Below, one piece after another: positions 8,120 through 14,429 of a stretch of DNA of 36,760 bases (position 1 is its first letter; each line of letters begins with the position of its first letter). The DNA comes from Methanimicrococcus sp. OttesenSCG-928-J09 (GTDB taxonomy: Archaea > Halobacteriota > Methanosarcinia > Methanosarcinales > Methanosarcinaceae): assembly GCA_030266245.1 (NCBI GenBank), contig JAJDHP010000008.1, forward strand, positions 1 through 36,760, read 5' to 3'. Under the pieces are notes generated by a model that was given only the letters and a program-made list of their open reading frames with translations, had not been told where the DNA came from and did not search any database. A program made the position numbers and the translations under genes.

Positions 8120-8279
8120 AAGGAATATAGTAAAATTATGGAATATATATATATGAAAACAATGTATAGGAATATTGAGGTTATCAAGAATAAATCTTTT
8201 TTATCAGATGTTTAATTTTTATAAATAATCTATATACTGGTTTGTATATATAATTTTGAATTAAAATGGTGTTCGTAAC
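8120..8279 (+). promoter_or_regulatory. Promoter region of the AbrB-PhoU gene
   Basis: The 288-bp gap 7992-8279 has no gene. It contains three GGAATAT motifs (8122-8128, 8140-8146, 8169-8175), the second running into an alternating AT tract that looks like a BRE plus TATA box. A second TATA-like element, TTTGTATATATAA, is at 8241-8253. GGTG at 8268-8271 precedes the ATG. Two alternative promoters are possible. Confidence 0.4.
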
Positions 8280-9296
8280 ATGGAGACTCGAAAAGTACAA
8301 CAGACAGGCGGCTCTACATATATTATTTCGCTGCCGAAACAGTGGGCTGAGAAAGTAGGCATTACGCCGGGCGCGCGTGTTGGTGTTCAGCCGCAGCCGA
8401 ATGGAAAATTGCTTATCAGTCCGGAAATTGACAGCAAACCGCTTCGCAAAAAATCAATTGACATCACAAATGTCAGCGGCAACAGTTTGGAAAGAGCATT
8501 TGTCGCAATTTATTTGGCCGGCTATGATATTATTGAATTTACATCTTCTAAAATTTCAGCTGACCAGAAAAAGACGCTCCGTGCTGTTTGTCACAAATTA
8601 ATCGGTCCTGAAATCGTTGAAGAAAATTCAAATCTCGTTTTGGTTCAGGATTTATTAAGCCCGAACGAATTATCTATTAAAAAAGCAGTTCAGCGCATGT
8701 CGCTTATTACAACCTCGATGTTCAACGACAGTATTTTAGCTGTTTGCAACTGCGATTTGGACTTAGCAACTGACGTCATGGAAAGAGATGACGAAGTTGA
8801 CCGCTTGTATATGGTTATTTCAAAACAGTTTAAATCTATTTTATGCGGAACCGGCTTCATTGATACGAATGACGCATCTATTGAAGAATATCACAATTAC
8901 AGAATGGCAGCAGCCCCTATTGAGCGTATTGCCGACCACTCTTATAGAATTGCCAAAATTGTGATTCTTTTCCACCCCGAATTAGATGAAAAAAGAATCA
9001 GTGAAATCAAAAAGATGGCCGACTTTGCCGTTGACACATTCAAAAAATCTGTTGAAGCCTTAGTCACGCAAAGCCCGAAAATGGCAAATCAAGTCATTGA
9101 AAATCAAGAAACAATGAACACATTCATCACGCATTTCAACCGTGATTATTTCGACAAATCAACCAATTTATCTTTTGAAACAATGATCGGTATTCGTACC
9201 GTCATTGACAGTATCGGAAGAATTGTTGATTATGCCGCAAATATCGGCGAAGTGGCGATTGACGCTTCAATTGATTCTACAGATGCAAAGTGGTAA
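8280..9296 (+). CDS. AbrB-PhoU phosphate uptake regulator
   Basis: A 338-residue archaeal protein with two parts. Residues 1-50 form a SpoVT/AbrB swapped-hairpin DNA-binding domain (METRKVQQTGGSTYIISLPKQW, then GITPGARVGV). The rest is two PhoU-like three-helix bundles, about 110-200 and 210-300, with the metal-site type pattern ERDDEVDRLY and a matching RIADHSYRIAKI helix. Homologues are annotated as phosphate uptake regulators; it would act in the cytosol as a DNA-binding sensor. No pst transporter is adjacent, so the link to phosphate is from family knowledge. Its start is an ATG after GGTG with an eight-base gap. Confidence 0.87.
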   Translation: METRKVQQTGGSTYIISLPKQWAEKVGITPGARVGVQPQPNGKLLISPEIDSKPLRKKSIDITNVSGNSLERAFVAIYLAGYDIIEFTSSKISADQKKTLRAVCHKLIGPEIVEENSNLVLVQDLLSPNELSIKKAVQRMSLITTSMFNDSILAVCNCDLDLATDVMERDDEVDRLYMVISKQFKSILCGTGFIDTNDASIEEYHNYRMAAAPIERIADHSYRIAKIVILFHPELDEKRISEIKKMADFAVDTFKKSVEALVTQSPKMANQVIENQETMNTFITHFNRDYFDKSTNLSFETMIGIRTVIDSIGRIVDYAANIGEVAIDASIDSTDAKW

Positions 9297-9299
9297 TTC

Positions 9300-9372
9300 T
9301 GCCGCTTTGTTTTCCTTTTTTATTTTTTCGTTTTCGTCATTCTATTTTTATCTTGTAATTTTTTTATTTTAT
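9300..9372 (+). terminator. T-rich terminator region after AbrB-PhoU
   Basis: Several T runs on the plus strand, in TTCCTTTTTTATTTTTTCG and TAATTTTTTTATTTTATG, directly after the stop codon. Poly-T tracts are the usual archaeal transcription end signal. Confidence 0.45.
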
Positions 9373-9373
9373 G

Positions 9374-9605
9374 AGTGTCTGCGCGCGCGAATGCACTTGT
9401 TTTTTTAATTAATGAAGATTGGTGTCAGGTTACTGTTGCCGCTTGGAGTCAGGCTGCTGTTGCCGCTTGGAGTCAGGCTGCTGTTGCCACTTGGAGTCAG
9501 ATTCCGTTTTGCAGTGGGAAGGAGGCGTTTGTAAAAAATCGCTTCGCGATTTTTGCGGCTGCCGCCGCGCAATAATTTATCTGCCGCCCGCGCGAGCGCC
9601 TGACC
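9374..9605 (+). repeat. Composite element, copy at 9.5 kb
   Basis: Forward-oriented and bracketed by CG-rich modules (GCGCGCGCGA at 9381-9390; CTGCCGCCCGCGCGAGCG at about 9581-9598). The array has units at 9421-9444, 9445-9468, 9469-9492 and 9493-9515 (23 nt) and a terminal unit from 9516. HP1 follows, with arms AAAATCGC (9535-9542) and GCGATTTT (9546-9553). HP2 has arms GCGGC (9555-9559) and GCCGC (9564-9568) with loop TGCC. It accounts for most of the 9297-9773 gap. Confidence 0.85.
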
Positions 9606-9773
9606 TTCGTGACTTATCAAAACCGCACTTTTCTTTTTCATTTTTTGATATTTTACTTTATTTTCTTTTTTTATCTTCTATTTTTGTTTTCTTTTTTCAT
9701 TTTTAGCTCCCACAAAAATAAATATCGTCAAAACAATATCCGCTTGGTAACAGGATTATTTTTGAGGGTTATT

Positions 9774-11282
9774 ATGAATATTTTTGACGTTAAAACAAAG
9801 AACAGGTTGACCTTTTTAATTTACGCGCTTCTTTTGGGCGCATTCATCGGTGCCGTCACATGGCTTTTCTTATGGGTGATGAATTTCTGCTTAGAACTGA
9901 TTTGGACAGATTTGCCCGAAAAAATTGACTTTTTGTATCTTCCGGTCATCGTTTGTACAATCGGCGGCGTTTTGGTTGGTCTCTGCAAAAAATATTTCGG
10001 CAACGTGCCCGGGGTTTTGTCCATTGAACTTCAGGAAATTCAAAAAACAAAACGCGTAGAATACAAAAATCTGCCCGGCATCACAATTTCAGCATTTCTG
10101 CCCCTTATTTTCGGCGGCAGTATCGGTCCTGAAGCGGCGCTCGTTTCAATTCTTGGCGGCTTAAGCACTTGGATTGCCGATCACATCAAAACAACCGCCA
10201 AAAACGTAAAAGCTTACACCGAAATCGGCGCGGCAGCAACACTCAGTGCTATGTTCGGTTCCCCGTTCTTTGGTTTTGCCGAAACATTCGAATCCAAAAA
10301 GAAATCCTTCTTTTCATTAAATGAAGAACAAAATAAACCCGAAGACGATGATGAAATATTAGGAATCGTAACAGGACCGCATACAAATACCATCAATGAA
10401 GAACAAAATGTTGAAAAATACAATATTAAAAATAATAGTAATATTAAAAGTAATAGTAATATTGAAAATAATGATAGCATTGAAATCGATGACGAAAATG
10501 ATATCGATCAAATTCTTCCCAAACGCACAAAAAGTTTGATTTATTTTGCATCGGCAATCGTTGCTTTCGGCGTTTTTGCAATTCTTTCTCACATTTTCCC
10601 GGAATCCGGCATGTACCGCTATGAATATGTCCCGTTCGGTCTCAATGAATGGCTTGCGATTGTGCCGCTTGCAATTATCAGCGGTCTTTTCGGCTACCTT
10701 TACTACATTTTTGGAATTATAATCCGAAAAGGAATCAGTCCGATTAAAGAAAAGAAAGTTCTGCTGGCAACAATCGGCGGCTTCATCCTCGGTTTAGTCG
10801 GCGTTTTTCTGCCATACACGCTGTTTTCAGGCGAAACGCAGATCGCGCAGATTGCCGCCGAATGGACAACAATGTCTGTCATCGTTTTATTCTTGACAGT
10901 GATTCTAAAAGTATTTGTCTCCCGCCTCTGTTTCTTAACAGGCTGGCGCGGCGGTCACATTTTCCCAATTATTTTTTCAGGAATTGTGCTCGGTTATGCG
11001 ATTTCAAAATTAATCCCGATTGATCCGACATTTTGCGCACTCATCTGCTCTGTTGCTATGACGCAAATGGTTCTTCGAAAGCCTGTTGCAACTGTTTTGG
11101 TTTATTTAATTATTTGTCCGGTCGAATACTTAATTCCACTCAGTATCGCGGCTGTAGTTTGCTGTTTCATTCCGTTCCCGAAAATTTTTGAACGCGCAGA
11201 AGAAGAAGAAATTGCAGAAGAATTAGAAAATAAAAAACGAATGATTGAAAATGAAAATAGAAAGACGGCAGTTGAAAATTAA
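9774..11282 (+). CDS. ClC-family chloride channel/transporter
   Basis: A 502-residue integral membrane protein of the ClC family with about ten hydrophobic segments. Family motifs are GGSIGPEA (about 114-121) and GWRGGHIFP (near 389), matching the GxxGP and GxFxP selectivity loops. The position that is the gating glutamate in GREGP-type exchangers reads isoleucine here (GSIGP), although a glutamate follows the proline. Residues about 217-240 are an Asn/Ile-rich repeat (NIKNNS units) in a hydrophilic stretch between membrane segments. The C-terminus is acidic and helical. The longer open frame from 9609 crosses a T-rich tract; GAGGG at 9764-9768, five bases before the ATG at 9774, sets the start. 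Confidence 0.85.
   Translation: MNIFDVKTKNRLTFLIYALLLGAFIGAVTWLFLWVMNFCLELIWTDLPEKIDFLYLPVIVCTIGGVLVGLCKKYFGNVPGVLSIELQEIQKTKRVEYKNLPGITISAFLPLIFGGSIGPEAALVSILGGLSTWIADHIKTTAKNVKAYTEIGAAATLSAMFGSPFFGFAETFESKKKSFFSLNEEQNKPEDDDEILGIVTGPHTNTINEEQNVEKYNIKNNSNIKSNSNIENNDSIEIDDENDIDQILPKRTKSLIYFASAIVAFGVFAILSHIFPESGMYRYEYVPFGLNEWLAIVPLAIISGLFGYLYYIFGIIIRKGISPIKEKKVLLATIGGFILGLVGVFLPYTLFSGETQIAQIAAEWTTMSVIVLFLTVILKVFVSRLCFLTGWRGGHIFPIIFSGIVLGYAISKLIPIDPTFCALICSVAMTQMVLRKPVATVLVYLIICPVEYLIPLSIAAVVCCFIPFPKIFERAEEEEIAEELENKKRMIENENRKTAVEN
10422..10493. repeat. 18-nt tandem repeat inside the ClC gene
   Basis: Four 18-nt units at 10422-10439, 10440-10457, 10458-10475 and 10476-10493, running AATATTAAAAATAATAGT and variants; the last is diverged. 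It stays in frame and encodes six-residue NIKNNS-like units in a cytoplasmic or surface loop. Confidence 0.8.
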
Positions 11283-11287
11283 AGTTT

Positions 11288-11342
11288 AATTTTATTTTCT
11301 TCTTTTTTTTCATTTTCTTTTCATTTTTTTGTTTATTTTTGT
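11288..11342 (+). terminator. T-rich terminator region after the ClC gene
   Basis: Multiple T runs (TTCTTCTTTTTTTTCATT, TTTTGTTTATTTTTG) begin six bases after the stop codon. Typical archaeal poly-T end signal; no hairpin is needed. Confidence 0.45.
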
Positions 11343-11660
11343 TGCAGCCGGCCGCGCGCGAACGGCAGCATTTTTTTGATTTTAATGAAAATGAGCTTCC
11401 CGTTTTTAATATTCAATTTAACAAAAAGGGTAAAAAATAGCTTTCAATTCAATTAATTGCCACTGTTTTTATTGTTTTTATTAATTTATCTTCATTATAT
11501 GTACCTGCCAATGCAAAACTAATTACCACTTGGAGTCAGGTGTTTGTTTCCACTTGGAGTCAGGTGTTTACTGAAAAATCGCTTCGCGATTTTTGCGGCT
11601 GCCGCCGCCGGATCTAATTTAAAGAAATATCTGCCGCGCGCGATCACCCTCATTTTTAAA
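11341..11660 (+). repeat. Composite element, copy at 11.5 kb
   Basis: Forward-oriented. Flanking CG-rich modules are GCCGGCCGCGCGCGAACGG at 11346-11364 and CTGCCGCGCGCGATC at 11631-11645. A GTACCTGCC-GCAAAACTAATTACC leader lies at about 11501-11527. Two 24-nt units follow at 11532-11555 and 11556-11579. HP1 has arms 11575-11582 and 11586-11593; HP2 has arms GCGGC (11595-11599) and GCCGC (11604-11608). The remaining gap to 11888 is AT-rich promoter sequence. Confidence 0.85.
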
Positions 11661-11719
11661 AAAGTGATAAAAACGACCTTTGTTTTTCAGCGATTCAAAC
11701 TCATTGTTTCTTTCTGACA

Positions 11720-11888
11720 TGAATTATAAATACTAGCTGTGACATTTTTCCTTAATTACATTTCACCGGCATAACCGGTTTTTACGGCGCCGGCAATGTG
11801 TTATTGAAATAATAATCATAATTTTCTTATTTCAATTAATTCATTCAAAAATTTTTATTTCAATTCAATTTTCCTTTGGAGGAAAAAT
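11720..11888 (+). promoter_or_regulatory. Upstream region of the ArvA-like gene
   Basis: A TATA-like element, GAATTATAAATACTAG, is at 11721-11736. A Shine-Dalgarno site TTTGGAGGAAAAAT directly precedes the ATG at 11889. A CCGGCATAACCGG inverted motif at 11765-11777 could be an operator or a hairpin. Confidence 0.4.
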
Positions 11889-12524
11889 ATGGGTGTAATT
11901 TCTCAATTCAAAAATTTTTTCGGCAGATTGTTTAAAAAGAAAAATGCATGCATCGGTATCTACGGACCCCCGAATGCCGGCAAAACCACACTTGCGAACC
12001 GTATTGTAAAAGACTGGAAAGACGATGACGATACCGATCCCCTCGGCTCCGTTTCCCACATTGCGCACGAAACCAGAAAGGCGCAGCGCCACCACAAATT
12101 GGAAATCGAATCCAAGGGAAGCAAAATTTGTTTAGACATCGTTGATACGCCCGGTTTGGCAACAAAAATCGATTTCCACGACTTCATGAAAGAAGGAATG
12201 GGCGAAAAAGAATCCAAACAGCGCTCCAAAGAAGCAACGGAAGGTGTCATTGAATCCGTAAAATGGCTTGAAGATTTGGACGGCGTTATTTTAGTCATGG
12301 ACGCAACAGAAAACCCGTATACACAAGTGAATGTTACAGTTATCGGCAATATGGAAGCCCGTAAATTACCGCTTTTAATTGTCGCCAACAAAGTTGACTT
12401 GCCTGAAGCTGATCCGGAAGCCATTAAAGAAGCATTCCCGCAGCACCCATTCATCGGAATTTCAGCTTTGGAAGGAACGAACATGGAAACATTCTATGAA
12501 TCCATTGCAAAACAATTCGGGTGA
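11889..12524 (+). CDS. arvA: Era-like small GTPase of the OapA/ArvA type
   Basis: A 211-residue GTPase. G1 is GPPNAGKTT (26-34), G3 is DTPG (86-89), G4 is NKVD (167-170) and G5 is ISALEG (191-196). The N-terminus FKNFFGRLFKKKNA is basic and amphipathic, which suggests membrane association. Euryarchaeal homologues paired with a DUF2073 gene are named OapA, or ArvA where a role in extracellular vesicle formation was reported in Haloferax; assignment here is by sequence type and neighbour, not by test. A strong GGAGG site precedes the ATG. Its TGA stop is embedded in the GGTGA ribosome site of the next gene, so translation is likely coupled. Confidence 0.83.
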   Translation: MGVISQFKNFFGRLFKKKNACIGIYGPPNAGKTTLANRIVKDWKDDDDTDPLGSVSHIAHETRKAQRHHKLEIESKGSKICLDIVDTPGLATKIDFHDFMKEGMGEKESKQRSKEATEGVIESVKWLEDLDGVILVMDATENPYTQVNVTVIGNMEARKLPLLIVANKVDLPEADPEAIKEAFPQHPFIGISALEGTNMETFYESIAKQFG

Positions 12525-12529
12525 TTCAA

Positions 12530-12889
12530 ATGAGCGATATTCAACTTGACTTAGTTTCCGGCGCAAAACTTGCCGGAATGGGTTCTACCGAAAAAGTGCG
12601 CTACATCATTGATGAAGTGCGCAAAGGAAAAATCATGGTCTTAGAAAAAGGTCTTGATCCGATGGAAGAAGCCAAGCTGATTGAAATGACAATGTCAGAA
12701 ATCCATGACGATTTCTACGGTCTTGAAATCGAAAGCTACCCGCGTGACGAAGGTTCAGGCTCACTTTTTGGAAAACTCTTCAAAAAAGATGCCGGTCAGC
12801 AGAAATTAACCGTTATCGGTCCTGCAAACCAGCTTAAAACACTCAGAAAAGACAATTCACTCATCAGTACGCTCGTGTCAACCAAATGA
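12530..12889 (+). CDS. arvB: DUF2073 protein (OapB/ArvB type)
   Basis: A 119-residue protein of the archaeal DUF2073 family, encoded directly after the Era-like GTPase. It shows the family-like block VRYIIDEVRKGKIMVLEKGLDPMEEAKLIEMTMSEI and a C-terminal GPANQLKTLRKDNSLISTLV. Its biochemical function is unknown; the conserved pairing with the GTPase suggests a partner or regulator. The frame opens at a GTG (12521), but GGTGA at 12520-12524 followed by a five-base gap to the ATG at 12530 decides the start. The usual third member, a small zinc-ribbon protein (OapC/ArvC), is not next to it in this window. Confidence 0.85.
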   Translation: MSDIQLDLVSGAKLAGMGSTEKVRYIIDEVRKGKIMVLEKGLDPMEEAKLIEMTMSEIHDDFYGLEIESYPRDEGSGSLFGKLFKKDAGQQKLTVIGPANQLKTLRKDNSLISTLVSTK

Positions 12890-12892
12890 CAC

Positions 12893-12950
12893 GGCACTTT
12901 TTTATTTTACTTTTCTTTTTTTGTCTTAATTTTTCTTTACTTTCAATAAA
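12893..12950 (+). terminator. T-rich terminator region after arvB
   Basis: T runs (ACTTTTTTATTTTACTTTTC, TTTTTTTGTC) start within ten bases of the stop codon. Poly-T archaeal end signal. Confidence 0.45.
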
Positions 12951-12973
12951 TATCACGCTCGTTTTTTTAAATT

Positions 12974-13175
12974 CGCTGAAAACGGTGCTGTTCGCGCGCG
13001 TCGACGCCTGTTTTTATACTGATGCCACACTTTACGGTTACTGTCTTCAACTGTTGCTGTCTCCAAAACATCTTAATAAAAAGGATAAAATGAAAAAAAT
13101 GTATGCTCTGTTTCTCGATTTTATAAAATTTGTACAATAAATTATCTTGGAAATTATCTTGGAAAAATAATATAT
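12974..13175. other. Gap with a single CG-rich module and a promoter-like site
   Basis: The 12890-13274 gap contains one isolated CG-rich module (GAAAACGGTGCTGTTCGCGCGCG, ending at 13000, without array or hairpins). A 13-nt direct repeat (ATTATCTTGGAA) occurs twice around 13140-13165. A TATA-like AATAATATATACTC follows at 13165-13178, upstream of the unknown protein. Short open frames here have no ribosome site and no recognisable product. Confidence 0.4.
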
Positions 13176-13274
13176 ACTCTATAGACCAAATAGATGAAAT
13201 TACTTTCGAAATCAAACAAAATTTACCAAGTTTGCATATCGAAAGACATAATCTAATTTTAAATTTTATTTGCG

Positions 13275-13796
13275 GTGTTTATTGTGTTGAACCGAGAATT
13301 GCAGTCAGCGGAAAGGGTTAAAATCAAGCTTTCGGGCATTGATCCTCAAACGCTTATTTCATTTGAAATGGGCAATGAAGATATTGATCTCATCTGCACA
13401 TACGGAAAAATCACACTCCATTGCCGTAATATTGTTCCGGATTATACAATCGGACTGATTTTAAAAAGCATTTCCGCAATCGACAACTCAACAACGCATG
13501 AAACAGAAATTCTCTGTGATTTTGACGACATCCAAAATTATCAGCGCATGGGCTATACACTCGTTTCTTACGGCCGGCACAATGGCCGCTATCGTGTCAC
13601 TTTTAATGTTCCCTTCTCATCCGAAAAAGCAGTTTATAATTTAACACTCGCCTTTTTTGAAGAGCTGCAAAAAGAAAAACAGCTGAAAAAAGACTTTTAC
13701 TGGACCGGAAAAGATCACGACATCATCCAGCTCTTTAATGAATTAAAAGGCGTCAGCAACTGGGAAGTTAAAGCAATTAAAAACAAAGAAAATTAA
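13275..13796 (+). CDS. Unrecognised conserved-looking protein
   Basis: Up to 173 residues, mixed alpha/beta, with no signal peptide or membrane segment. It does not match a family I recognise. Features seen: a strand-rich N-terminal half (DIDLICTYGKITLHCRNIVPDY), a middle MGYTLVSYGRHNGRYRVTFNVPF strand pair, then a C-terminal helix LTLAFFEELQKEKQLKKDF. Codon usage resembles its neighbours, so it is probably real. The start is unclear: GTG at 13275 has no ribosome site, TTG codons at 13287 and 13299 are alternatives, and the first in-frame ATG comes after about 31 residues. It follows arvA-arvB on the same strand but has its own putative promoter. Confidence 0.6.
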   Translation: MFIVLNRELQSAERVKIKLSGIDPQTLISFEMGNEDIDLICTYGKITLHCRNIVPDYTIGLILKSISAIDNSTTHETEILCDFDDIQNYQRMGYTLVSYGRHNGRYRVTFNVPFSSEKAVYNLTLAFFEELQKEKQLKKDFYWTGKDHDIIQLFNELKGVSNWEVKAIKNKEN

Positions 13797-13838
13797 TACA
13801 AATCCTATTCTTGATTCAATTTCTTTCTTCTATTTCTT

Positions 13839-14215
13839 GTCAGGCGCCGCGCGCGAACTGCATAATTTTCGATAAAATTATAAAATCGGTTGGTTCCTTT
13901 TTCGTATATTTATTTTATAATTGTACCTGCCGAACGCAAAACTAATTTCTACAAGGAGCCGGGTTGCTGTTACCATTTGGAGTCAGGTTGCTGTTACCAT
14001 TTGGAGTCAGGTTGCTATTACCACTTGGAGTCAGGTTGCTATTACCATTTGGAGTCAGATTGCCGCTACCAATTAGAGTCAGATTGCCGTTTTGCAGTGG
14101 GAGGGAGGTGTTTATAAAAAATCGCTCCGCGATTTTTGCAGCTGCCGCTGCAATACTAAAAACACCACCACTCTAATTTAAAGCAGCACCGCCGCACGCG
14201 CGAGCCGCACAACTT
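13839..14215 (+). repeat. Composite element with the longest 24-nt array, 14.0 kb
   Basis: Forward copy between CG-rich modules (GGCGCCGCGCGCGAACTGC at 13843-13861; GCCGCACGCGCGAGCCGC at 14191-14208). A GTACCTGCCG-AACGCAAAACTAATT leader lies at 13923-13947. Seven consecutive exact-length 24-nt units run 13955-14122, each starting GGAGTCAGGTTGCT or a variant. HP1 has arms 14118-14125 and 14129-14136, with loop TCC. HP2 has arms GCAGC (14138-14142) and GCTGC (14147-14151): both sides changed relative to GCGGC/GCCGC, so pairing is kept. The array is open in several frames only because 24 is divisible by three. Confidence 0.88.
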
Positions 14216-14349
14216 TCAAAAAAACAAACAAAAAATCCGCCACATATTTTTCATATATTTTTTTGCACTCTTTTTTCAGACACAATTTTCGTCCTTTCTC
14301 GAAATATTTTTAAGAAAAGGAAGTCTTTGTTCCACACCTTTATATGTCA

Positions 14350-14429
14350 GTATATAAATTAGTAACAATTTCATTTTCATTATCATAATCACATACATTT
14401 ACCATTTATCATTAAATTGAGGACAATTT
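14350..14429 (+). promoter_or_regulatory. ileS promoter
   Basis: A clear TATA box, GTATATAAATTAG, is at 14350-14362, about 70 bp before the start codon. GAGGA at 14419-14423 is the ribosome site. No leader structure was recognised. Confidence 0.55.

Noticed and set aside
9375-9706. Overlapping open frames through the 9.5-kb repeat
   Set aside because: Repeat-unit translations (WSQAAVAA and ESGCCC types); explained by the 24-nt period, no start signal.
10422-10493. ClC gene as a pseudogene because of its repeat insert
   Set aside because: The insert keeps the frame and both flanking membrane parts carry intact family motifs.
12886-13321. Short plus-strand frames between arvB and the unknown protein
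   Set aside because: They cross a terminator tract and a CG-rich module and lack start signals.
13955-14122. Possible CRISPR array
   Set aside because: Units are directly adjacent with no spacers and there are no cas genes.
13890-14176. Frames encoding HLESGCYY and LLPFGVRL repeats
   Set aside because: Both frames read the same tandem array; a real protein would favour one frame.
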